Assembly (NCBI GenBank): GCA_022605405.1
Contig: JABYQQ010000001.1
Location: forward strand, 3,100,001 to 3,164,000
Length of the DNA stretch: 64,000 nucleotides
Source: Earliella scabrosa
Lineage: Eukaryota; Basidiomycota; Agaricomycetes; Polyporales; Polyporaceae
Direction: 5' to 3'
Shown piece after piece: positions 54,780 to 64,000 of the stretch. Position 1 is the first letter of the stretch. Every line of letters starts with the position of its first letter. The translations under genes and the position numbers were made by a program. The notes beneath the pieces were generated by a model. It saw only the letters and a list, made by a program, of their open reading frames with translations, searched no databases and had not been told where the DNA came from.

Positions 54780-55181
54780 CTAGTCTCGTACCGGGGCGTA
54801 TAGGTCAGAATAAGGTTCGTGCGCGGCTGAGGTGCTGTATAGGTGATGCGGTAGTTGCCGATGTCTGGGGAGGGTGGACCAGGCGCTGGCGGGAGGCTGG
54901 GAGCGGTCCAGATCTGGCTGAGATCTACGCGAGGGTGTCTCGATTGGGCAACGCCGTCGGGCTCGGGCCTGAGTCTCTCTTCCCCGCACTTTTCCGTCTG
55001 CGTCCATCTTCGGGAACAGCGAGCTCAAGCTCAAGCCTTGGCGGTTGGCGGACTTGGCTGCCGCAATGGGTGCATGGAATCTCACGAGAGGGTCGAACTC
55101 CCGGCTGCCTTTGAAGACGTCGATGTAGGCGTCCTCGTCCAGCTCATAGGTTCGTCCACCATCCTCCGCCTCCTTTGCCAT
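54780..55181 (-). CDS. Small hypothetical protein (133 codons), uncertain model
   Basis: Single open frame with ATG at 55181. The first 60 residues look like a real protein (GRTYELDEDAYIDVFKGSRE, then RFHAPIAAAKSANRQGLSLS). The last 60 are Arg/Pro/Ser-rich and may be out of frame, because another frame there encodes a smoother stretch (DIGNYRITYTAPQP). I found no donor/acceptor pair that joins the two in phase. No domain is recognised. The ATG is only 25 bp from the divergent ATG of the cyclin gene, and the 3' end reaches the RPL12 promoter. Confidence 0.4.
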   Translation of the reverse strand: MAKEAEDGGRTYELDEDAYIDVFKGSREFDPLVRFHAPIAAAKSANRQGLSLSSLFPKMDADGKVRGRETQARARRRCPIETPSRRSQPDLDRSQPPASAWSTLPRHRQLPHHLYSTSAAHEPYSDLYAPVRD

Positions 55182-55206
55182 CGCTGACCCGTCCTCACCA
55201 GCCGAT

Positions 55207-56171
55207 ATGATGGAACGTTTGATGGCTCATAACGACCAAATACCACTCTCTCCGTGCGTCAGCCCCTGCAAGGACTGCAGGGAGACGTGACCGATGACAG
55301 TTTCCGAACGCACAGCGAAAGTCTCACACGTTTCCACTCTCGCACCGCTCCTGGGATCTCCATCCTAGACTACCTGAGGCGTATAGTCAAATTCACCAAA
55401 GCCGAGGTGCGTTCTCAATCATGCCCATCGTGCTCTGGCGCACCACTTACGAAGTGGACAGCGAACATGCCTGCTGATTACCCTGCACTACATCGATCAA
55501 ATCTCCGTCCGGATGCCTGCCTTCGTCCTGTCCTCCCTCACCTGCCACCGTTTCGTGATCGCATCCGTCGCGGTAGCCAGCAAATGCCTATGCGATGCCT
55601 TCTGTAGCAATAGCGTCTACGCCAAAGTCGGCGGTATACCCGTCGCGGAGTTAAACGTCCTGGAGCGGGAGTTTCTGCGCATGATCGACTGGAAACTTAC
55701 GGTCAGCATCCTCTCCTTCTCACCTTCCATTCCCCTATCAGCCTCTCCCTGCGCGCCGGCATGTATGCATTGCACCTACACTCATGCCTTTTTGTCTCCC
55801 TCCGCTCCCTTGCCTCGGTGGCTGTCCCCACGCCCGCGCGCCTGCAGTGCACCCGCGATGTCCTGCAGGAATACTACGTCAACCTCGTTCGCACCTTCAG
55901 CCGGGGCGGTTATGTCATCTCGGACGCATCTTCCAGCAGCCTGTCGTCAGATAGCGACATGGACTATGATGTGTCGCCCACGAGCTCCCCTATCCCAACT
56001 CCGGTGCAAGGAAGCAGCGTGGCCTCCGGTACCCGGCGCGAACCCTCAACCGTTCTCATCGACACGGCCACGCTCGCACCGGAGGCACCGCAACCTCCCA
56101 CACTGGAGCAGAACATGGCCTTCGCGGCGCTCCGACAGCAGCAGCAGGAAGCGGACATGGACACGACGTGA
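55207..56171 (+). CDS. Pho80-type cyclin (233 aa)
   Basis: Four exons: 55207-55253, 55316-55406, 55462-55701 and 55848-56171, totalling 702 nt in phase. Cyclin fold of the PHO80 family: FHSRTAPGISILDYLRRIVK, then HYIDQISVRMPAFVLSSLTC and HRFVIASVAVASKCLCDAFC. The diagnostic YAKVGGIPVAELNVLEREFL and MIDWKLT come next, then RDVLQEYYVNLVRTF. The tail is acidic and Ser/Pro-rich. Such cyclins partner Pho85-like CDKs in nutrient and phosphate signalling. It resembles Pcl6/7 or Pho80 types; which one cannot be decided by eye. The start could also be the second ATG at 55210. Confidence 0.93.
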
Positions 56172-57250
56172 TAGAACATACATGCCTTGGGACTATCAGA
56201 AGCAAGGGAGGGAGTCCAGTTCGTGGGTGTTCCGCGAGACATCGGACCGCGCAGTTACGGGTAGATGACAGCGATATTAAATTAGAGCCAATACTGAGTG
56301 TGTCGAATAGCAGTACTGTAACACGATATCGATAGCTACAACGCGATGCCCACGACCGGCCGCAGGCAGGTACGGGCACCGTCACAGAGACAGCACAAGG
56401 GGTCGTGCGCAAAGGAGTGACGGGAGTAAATAATGACGGCTGCAAAGGAGTGTCCGACGATCCTACTATCCTACGACTACGACGAACCCATGCGCGTGCT
56501 AAACGAGCGGATAGGAGGGGGAAGGGAGAGCGGGCAAGGTTCCGGGCTCGAACTATGCCCAATATGTACACCAAAGACTCCGTATCTGCGAAACGAGTGG
56601 TGTGTGAGGTGCAAGGAGTGTAGCGACAAGATACTGTACGCGTCCCGATTCAGACAAGACAATGCTACGCGACTCCTCGTATGCATAGAACTACGTCCAA
56701 CCAATGTATTCTCGACGACAGGGAGTATCGTACAGGCAGTTGGAACATTGGTGGCTTGAGTACGCTACGGTAGGGCGGGTAGGTCGTCTAAGCGGGGGTG
56801 GGGTGAAGGTCAACAGTCCGTGCTCGTGTTCCCGCACCCGCACCACGCACCCGGAGGCGCGTAGGCGAGGGACACGCAGCGTCGAGGGGAAGGGGGGGTT
56901 GAATTACGGCAATGACGGGGAACAGTACACATGTGTGAGGGCATTGTTGATGGGGAGGGCAAGGGGCGATGATGGTTGTTGCGGAAGCGAGGCGAGAAGC
57001 GAACGCGCGAGGAAAACAGCTGAACATCAAGCGGAGAGAGTGTGCATGCCACGACAAAGAGGGGGGACGATCTCGTTTTTCCATCCGCGGGCGGTGGCCC
57101 GCGTCGATAGGTACCAATACAACCCGCGACGACGACGCAACGAGCCACGTCGAGAGCCGGGGCGATCAACCAGCATATGCGAACAAGCTGAGACGAAAGG
57201 GAACGAAACCGACCGCGGCCTTTGCATGGTCGGGAGCGCCAGGAGCACGC
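56172..57250. other. Convergent 3' region of cyclin and kinase genes
   Basis: About 1.1 kb without a supported gene. An open frame at 56433-56759 (+) contains two Cys pairs (CPICTPKTPY, WCVRCKEC), but other features look random, so it is not called. Confidence 0.45.
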
Positions 57251-60200
57251 TCACCGACGGAGGGCAGACAGCATCTTCGCGAGCGCGTTGATCTGTCCCT
57301 TCTGCACCTTCCGCGGCGTCCCATCATGCGACTCGCTGCCTTCGCGCTCCTTGTTGCCGCCATCACCACGACCGTTGTGATCAAGGTCGGTCGTACTCGT
57401 CGCCGCATCGAAGCGCTGTCCAAGCGGAGACTTGGGATGCTGCGGGCGCTCGTTGATGGTGTCCAAAGTCAACTCCGTTGGCTTGTTCGCCCGCCGCTTG
57501 CGCACAGGCGGGCCGCCAAACTTCGCGTCGTCGGGATTGGGGTACATCTGGCGTGGCAGCTGGTACAACTCCCACGGCGTGCCAGTGACGACTGTCGGGT
57601 GATGAGAGCTTGTTCAAAATAGTGATGAAGAGCAAGACTTACACTTCACGTTCGACGGCATTTGGGAGGCCTGGGAGTCCGTGGTGTACTTGCTGGTTTG
57701 ACTGCGCCAGCTCTGCGACGACACACTCGTCGCCGCCGTCGACACGCTGCGGGTGCTGTTGTTGCTGTAGCGCGTGAAAGCGGAGGTCGAGGTTCCAGCG
57801 CTGGACATCGAGCTCCGCCAGTTGCTCGACGCCATCGAGCTCGCGCTCGATGCCAACGGACGTCCGCTACGGGTGCTAGACGGCGAGACTCCACGCTCGG
57901 ATCTCTTGTCCCCAACGGTGCCGTAGGGGCTCCCGTAGCGTCGCTCCGGACTTCCGCGGGCCTGTGAGGAGCGGAACGGAGAGCCCGAAGAAGGACCCCA
58001 CGTACTGCTCCCGTTCGGACTGGAAGTGTACGGCGAGGGCTTGGGGCGGCGACCACGGTTCCACGAGCCCATGTCGTCGTCGTGATCCCGAGCGCGATCG
58101 CTGTGGTTCGAGGCAGGTACGTGCGTCGACTTGGCGGGAGGCGCAGACGGCGCATTCAGGCTCATGAGCAGGTTCGTGACGTTGCTGGCGGTCGTGGACA
58201 TCTGCTTGCCACCTGATGTGAGCACCTCGGGAGAACCAGGGCCATCCTCCTGGGCGGGGGACAACTTGCTGGCGCCGGTAGCGGCGCTGGCGTTGCCCTT
58301 GCCGAAGGACAGCTTCCACTTGGACGACTTCTTCGAGATTGACGGGGTCGCGGAACTTGAGGATGTAAGAGAAAGAGGAGCGGAAGAGCTAAGGAGAGAC
58401 ATCGGCGGCAAAGCCATACCGGGAGAGATAGGATACGGGATGGGGCGAACGTCGGAGGCGGGGGACAGCGGCTGCGTCTTGCCAGAATGGCGCGACGTGC
58501 GGGAGATCTCGCGGGCGAGTGCCTGAGAAGCCTGTGCGAGGGTCTCCAGCGTGACGTCGTGCGCCGAAGAGGGCGTGGTAGGGGACATGGTGGTAGTCGA
58601 ACCCTTGCCCTTGCGCGCGCCACGCTTGCGCCGCTTGTGAGTCGAGGTCGAGCGTGAGCCAGCCTCGCCCTCTACCTCCGCGTCGTGTTCGTGTTGGTCG
58701 TTATGGTCATGAATGTTGTCCCCGATGTCCTGTTCGTTCTCGCCGTCTGGCACAGGCGGAAGCGTGATCGGACTTTCAAGCTTATGCTCGTACGCAGGGC
58801 TGAAGGAAGGCGCCCGCGAGAGATTGCGAGAAGCGCGACGAGACATTCCCTCGCCGACAACCATGGAGTTGCGGCAAGAGGGACGGCGCGAGTGGGGAAT
58901 GGAAGAGAGGCGGTGACCCTGCACAGAAGTGATGGAGACGTTGCGCGCGTGGCCACGGACTGAGGATGAGCCAAGCAAGTTAGGCAGATCCTTAATCCAT
59001 GCACCGAAGGCATGCGCAGAGATGCGCTTCGAGTCATCCTTCGGACCGTCCAGGATACAGAAGACGTTGTTGGCCAGGAACTCGGCAACGGGAAGAGTCA
59101 TGCCGGTGAAACGCTGCATGAAGAAGTCGACGGGCTGTTGGCGGTAGAGCTCAAACGAGGAGCATGCACCCAGTGTGGTGTCCGTCCAGGGGTTATAATG
59201 GTACAACCTAGTAGAGGGTGGTTAGCTGGGACGTACAACACCAACCGTAACGGACTGACATATTGATAAGCACGATACCAAGTGACCAGACGTCGGCAGC
59301 TCGCGGTGAATAAGTAGGGTGTAGGTTATTACGGCACTCTGTAAAGAATCGTCAGACCAACAGACGGATGATTGGGCAGTTCTGCTCCACGCACCGAAAC
59401 TCATGTAGGGAGCACTGCCACAATCCATATCCGCCGATTCGACATCGGTGGTAGACAGGCCGAAGTCAGTGAGCTTGACGACGACCTTACGCTCTGACCG
59501 TCCATCTGGGAGCGTGGTCCACCCATCGGTGACAATGAAGTTCTCAGGCTTGATGTCACGGTGGAAAACGGAGTTATCGTGGCAAGTGGCCACAGCCTCG
59601 CACATCTGTGAGAACATAGACGCGATAAGGCGAAGGCGAGTGCGTGAGAGCAGCTGCGCAGGGTTGAGGGAAGAGAGAAGACTTGGGGTTGGCGGGGTAC
59701 GAGAGGCGCAGCTTGAGTCCGAAACGGGAGGCGAGGTCGACAAGTCGATTGAGGGGTCGGTTTCGTAATGGTCGCGGGCTTGTTCAAGGAAATAAAAAAG
59801 GTCTTCACCGGGTACAAACTCGAGAAGAAGAAGCAAGAAAGAGGGGGTCTCGAGGGTGCGATGAAGTGTGACGATGTTGGGGTGGGCCGGGAGGGATTGA
59901 TGTATCGTGGCCTGTGAAGAAGGAAACCAGCGTCAGATGTGGCGCAGGGGCGCATATATCGTGACATACCTCGAACAGCTGGGCTGTGAGTGCTTCCTCG
60001 TCAAGGTTTGCCTTCGACAGTACTTTGATAGCATATTCACGACCGTATTCCGTTGACTGGTTGCCGAAAAAACCATCGTCCAGGTCCATGCGACCGATGG
60101 CGGTAGCGTGACCATCGTCGGAAGGCAGAGGGCGCGACAGAACCTCGCGCACGAGGTAAACGACAGCGTAGCTGCCGGTACCGAGCTTCCGGACGACCTC

Positions 60201-60746
60201 AAACTCCTTCGCCGGTTCATCGTAGTCGACCCGCGGCTCGGATGAGCTTATCGGGACCCGTTTGACGATCTCGCCCTGAAGGTACAGGCCCTCTCCTACC
60301 AAATCACCCTGTGAGAGGACGTCAACAATGCTCGAGGAGACAGAAGACTGCGCGCTCGAGCGTGAGCGACCGTCGAAGGAGGGGATGTTAGAGCGGAGAG
60401 GGTGGGGCGAACGAGGGACGGGACTAGGGAGCTGCCGTGGCGATGAAGTGAGAGGAGAGCGATGGATCTGTTTGGCGGGGGTGGTTGATACAGGGGAGGG
60501 GAGTGGGGATGGGTAGGTGGAGACGGAGGCGGAGGAGGAGGGCGAGCGAGCAGTAGAGATGGAGAGGGAGGAGGTTATGGGGAGAGTGGGGGGACGGGAG
60601 GAGACGATGCGGTCATGAACAGCGAGCTTTGCGAGTCGGGGATGTCCATTGCGACGATCGTCATGGTGGTCTCTGTCTCTACTGGGGGCGGTGCGCTTCG
60701 AGGAGGACAGGGAGAGTGGGGGAAGCTGGACTGGGTACTGCAACAT
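57251..60746 (-). CDS. Serine/threonine kinase, Ran1/Ksp1-like (1092 aa)
   Basis: Five exons: 59970-60746, 59395-59911, 59260-59338, 57643-59207 and 57251-57591, totalling 3279 nt in phase. A Ser/Pro-rich N-terminus of about 175 residues precedes the kinase domain. Gly loop: VRKLGTGSYAVVYLVREVLS. The lysine is in EYAIKVLSKANLDEEALTAQ. LEFVPGEDLFYFLEQARDHY follows, with a Ser/Pro insert before LRLIASMFSQMCEAVATCHD. The catalytic loop is VFHRDIKPENFIVTD (about 379) and the DFG in VKLTDFGLSTTD (about 408). APYMSFE is in the activation segment, then RAADVWSLGIVLINM. All catalytic residues are present. The order and the inserts match fungal Ran1/Pat1, Ksp1 and Sks1-type kinases. A 570-residue Ser-rich tail contains many SP and RS sites, probably phosphorylated, and ends with a basic segment. 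Confidence 0.9.
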
Positions 60747-62652
60747 TAGTGGGCAAGATAGGTCGTAAGCCAGAAGAGACGGTTCTGCGCTCGTGTTCTT
60801 CTCGGTGGAGAGGAGAGGTCGGGCGAGATGTCTTTGGGAAGAGGTGGATTACAGCCGGACGAGAACTTGCTCGATATGCATGCAGATAGGTGGCGGTGGG
60901 CTGAACCTGACCAGACTACGGCGGGTGGCTCTCCTATGAGCTCCTGTCGGACACGGGACGACTCGGACGCCCCAGGACGTCTGCGAGCGGAGGGCGAGCC
61001 TGGCTTGGAGGAAGCGATAGGCAGGCAGACTGGTGGGAGATGGCAGCAGGAAGCAAAGCTAGCGAGCGGGGATTGAAATGAGGCGCGGAAGGATAGCAGG
61101 GGGCGTGATGTGCATGGACGGCGTCGACATCTGGCGTCAGCGGGGGCACGGCTGGGCTGGGGAGGGCACTCACCGCTGCGACAACCACGGAGACCTGGAG
61201 GACGGCCGGGAGGGGGAGAGGGGGAGAGAGAAGAGAGAAGGCGGAGGAGGAGATTAGGCTAGGGTCTATGGGGACGGCCACGGCTGGCGCAGCACATGGT
61301 CTTCTCCTTCCACGGAGCCACGCGTGTCTTCTTCTACCATTCCTTATTTCACCCAACATATTATTCCTCCCCGGCTTATTCGCAGTGCGGTGCACGCCGT
61401 TTCAATACCATCAGCCCCCATCACATCTGTCCATCCTCCCCCATCTCTATTCCCCTCCGCGTGCTCGCCCCAGTCCCAAGCCCATGTGCCTCCCGTATCT
61501 CCCCCGACGCCCGTGTTCCCGTCGCGTCCCCGGCCCCTGCGCATGCGCTGCCCGCCGTCCCACACGCCGGGTCCGCGCCAGGCCCGCCGTCGCCCTCGCT
61601 CCCGCCAGCGGGCCCGGCCCTTGTCGCCGTGCGCGACACCCAGCCCCCGTCCGGCCTTCGTGTGGGAACGCGAGATCAGCTCCCTTGTGCATCCTCATCA
61701 CGCCCTGCCGCTCTCCCACCTCCTCCACACGAACGTTGGCTGCAGTCTCCGCTCGCTCGGACTCGCCTGTCAAATCTCTCACCCGGGCCACCCCAGCGCG
61801 CTGCACGCTCGCCACGATGCACGTCGACAGCCTTCCCTTACCTAACGTGCCCGGCCGTCCGTGAAGGGCGACGCCCTGTCCTCTCGACCGCGCTCTCGAT
61901 CTCGCACCTGTGACGCCGCGGCGCAGCCATGGCGTGCGCCCACATGCAGCCATATGCTCCCGGTCAAACTCCAGGCACGTTCCCGCCCCTCCCTGATCCT
62001 CACCGGCATGCACGATCGCTCAGACCAGGAACTGGACTGCCCCCGCAGTGTGCACCGACGGTAGCTTCGCAGCCTTCCGGACAGTCGCTTTGCCGACATT
62101 CTCGACGTGTCGTCAATTGTCGTCAGTGTCCATGCTGCACCCAGAGCGCCCTCCGCGTTCTCGCTGCGTTCTCGTCTCCTCTTCACCGCCGGCATCCCCT
62201 TTCTGGAAGCCCATATGACCGGAGCCTAACACCGTTGCCGCGCTCCTTATGGTCCTCCTCATCCGTCTTCTCGCCTTCGAATTCTTCCACATTCAGTCTG
62301 CACAGTCAAAACCCGATGAACGGTCGTCACCGACGACCGCATCGCCCGTTATGGCAGCCATATGGCCGACGCTATCTTGCGTTCCTCCTCCTAGCATGTT
62401 TGTCAGCTTATCACAATCTCCAGCCTCTTGTCACGATCAGCTCGGTGTGAGCCTGTGAGCCTCCTGTCAGAAGTGTGGTTCACCGTCTTGTTGTATCACG
62501 AATACAACCTATCCCCGTAACCTCAGTTAGACTTTGGCAGTGCCGCCGGCGTTCGCAACCAACTCAGATGCTCAGAAAATGTCGTGTCAATTTAGAGCGA
62601 CCCTATCCCCGTCGTGCATCAACGGTATCACGCCGACAGCGTCAACTCTAAC
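60747..62652. other. Upstream region of the kinase gene
   Basis: About 1.9 kb with kinase promoter and leader plus the 3' end of the Utp6-like gene. A purine-rich run (about 61205-61250) lies near a long C-rich segment (61430-61650). Overlapping open frames in all three plus frames at 61268-61913 are Pro/Arg/Ser-rich and reflect composition. No gene is claimed. Confidence 0.45.
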
Positions 62653-64000
62653 TTACACCGGTGCCGCGCCCTCCGTGGCGTCGCCTTCGCTCTCTCGCGC
62701 GCCGTCTTCATCGACGTCGATCCCGTCCCCATCCCCGTCCAAAACCGCCTTCCACCGACGCTCGACCTCGGCCCCAGGCCCGTCCCCAAGCACGCTCCGC
62801 GCCCGCGCGACGACCGCGACCGCCTCCCTGCCGTCTCCACTCCGCAGCAACCATGTGGCCCACGCGATGGTCGCCTCCACCCCGTCTTTCTGTCGCCAAA
62901 ACTCGTACACGGCCCTAAGCACGCGCGCGTCGTCATCCGGCCGCAGGCCAGCATAACTATGGTTAGACTTGAGCGCGAGCCGGCTGCCAGCCGCAGCACC
63001 ACCCGCCTCCTGCGCGAACACCTCGGCCCAGACCCGCGCGGATGGCACGAACGCAGTCCCGATCCGCCGCACGCGCGCGAGGCGCGCATCCAGAGCCGAT
63101 TCCGTGCTGCGTTGTGCTCCCTCGGCTGATTCAGATGGAGCTTGTGCTTGTGGGTGTCGCCACTTTCGCTGCGGGAGCGCGATATCGCGTGCGCCGAGCG
63201 GGTCGCTGGACTCAGACGCAGGGATCGGGGATGATGTGCCCCCGTGACGGTCGTCGCGCGTGATCCCGACGCGAGAGAGCAGCGCGCGGTGGGAGGCGGC
63301 TGCGTACCGTATCAGGAGGACCTCATGGAGCGCGCCCGTCGCCGCCGGCTCCCGGATAAGCGTCTGGCTCTCGTGCAGCAAATGCTGTGCAGGTGAAATA
63401 AGCGGGCATGCCGAGAGGACCAGCACCAGTACCGGGCCGCGGGTGAGCATGACATGAACACGTCACATAAGAGCGCAGTCAGAGGGGACACGTACCTCGA
63501 GCAGCTGGACGTCAGCATCTGGGTTGTCGTCGTGGTCGGATTTGCGGGATTGGTTCGAATGCTCGAGACCCCATAGCCAGACATCCTGGACCCTGTCGCC
63601 CTGGACGTTCTTCCTGGCGTCGGCCCATGCTTGATCCACCGCGTCTTGGTCGGCGAATTGTCTTTCAGCGCCAAGGCGTGCTAGCCATACGCTTGCGGAT
63701 GTAGACGCATTCGCCGTGTGCTTGCGTGCTATTCGCAATATCTTCTCCGGGCTGTTCGCCTTCGCAGGGAGAAGGCCGGACCCGAGAGAGCTGTGATGTG
63801 ACGCGAGCAGCCGTATGTGTGCCGCGAGCAGAGCAGGTGGAACAGGGGCGGGAAGTTGCTGTATCAAGAGATGGACGGACGTGATCAGGTAGGCTTTCTG
63901 TTAGCAAATCATGGCATGTGAGTATGGTATCCTCCATGCGGTTGCTGGAACAAAGAAGCATTGCTCGATCGACTGTGTCAACTACCTTCCAGGTATCTTG
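62653..64000 (-). CDS. UTP6: Probable U3 snoRNP protein Utp6, C-terminal part
   Basis: Three exons are visible: 63986 to beyond the window edge, 63496-63897 and 62653-63384 (stop TAA at 62653); the N-terminus is outside. The protein is helical and HAT-like: KKAYLITSVHLLIQQLPA, then NSPEKILRIARKHTANASTS, SVWLARLGAERQF, and DVWLWGLEHSNQSRK. HEVLLIRYAAASHRALLSRV follows, then RVWAEVFAQEAGG, VLRAVYEFWRQKDGVEATIA and WATWLLRSGDGREA. This agrees with the end of fungal Utp6 as I remember it. Utp6 is a UTP-B subunit in the 90S pre-ribosome. The diagnostic N-terminal region is not in the window, so the name is provisional. Confidence 0.55.

Noticed and set aside
56433..56759. Frame with two Cys pairs resembling a zinc ribbon
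   Set aside because: Cys spacing is the only signal; the surrounding residues are unpatterned and the region is a convergent 3' end.
61268..61913. Three overlapping plus-strand frames of about 170-205 codons
   Set aside because: All three frames are open at once because the DNA is C-rich; they lie in the kinase upstream region and have no domain.
1..64000. CRISPR arrays, rRNA operons, bacterial-type operons
   Set aside because: No regularly spaced direct repeats or rRNA sequence; spliced eukaryotic genes throughout.

Overview
The window reads as nuclear DNA of a filamentous basidiomycete, most likely an Agaricomycete. Genes are dense and on both strands. Introns are numerous and short (mostly about 45-90 nt), typically with GTNNGT donors and CTRAC-type branch points. 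Several families seen here are typical of mushroom-forming fungi: DUF6534 membrane proteins, an expanded BTB/POZ family and a PIF1/Helitron-type helicase. All gene models were spliced by eye. In every complete multi-exon model the exon phases agree and the total length is a multiple of three.

Layout. 0-5 kb: two tandem DUF6534 membrane-protein genes (the first cut by the window edge) and a single BTB-domain gene. 5.5-8.5 kb: a DUF1771-Smr protein and the polyamine regulator ornithine decarboxylase antizyme, whose reading requires a +1 ribosomal frameshift. 10.3-12.2 kb: a PIF1-like helicase that looks like the decayed end of a Helitron. 12.6-19.6 kb: Tudor-SN (17 exons) head-to-head with a mitochondrial ribosomal protein bS6 gene, then a HAD-family hydrolase and a GNAT acetyltransferase. 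19.7-26.7 kb: a gene-poor stretch with a probable Tc1/mariner-type MITE, palindromes and simple repeats. 26.7-29.8 kb: a Mei2-like RNA-binding protein. 31.5-35.4 kb: a DUF4436-like membrane protein, an unresolved minus-strand stretch, and a type II membrane protein of unknown function.

35.5-44.9 kb: five tandem BTB-domain paralogues, all on the minus strand, sharing an intron pattern; four of them end in a small Cys-rich putative zinc-binding motif. 45.2-48.0 kb: a probable mitochondrial helical protein and a Ure2-like glutathione S-transferase. 48.6-56.2 kb: housekeeping genes: Snu23 (splicing), cytosolic isoleucyl-tRNA synthetase, ribosomal protein L12/uL11 and a Pho80-type cyclin. 57.3-60.7 kb: a large serine/threonine kinase resembling the Ran1/Ksp1 group. 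62.7-64.0 kb: the C-terminal part of a probable Utp6 (rRNA processing).

Themes. Many genes serve RNA and translation (SND1, bS6m, Snu23, IleRS, uL11, Utp6). Two encode proteins whose fission-yeast relatives, Mei2 and Ran1/Pat1, act as substrate and inhibitor kinase in the switch to meiosis. The most unusual items are the antizyme shift site (UUU-UGA, with a UCC-UGA just downstream in the same frame), the BTB array with terminal Cys motifs, three GC-AG introns, and several micro-exons of 10-21 nt.
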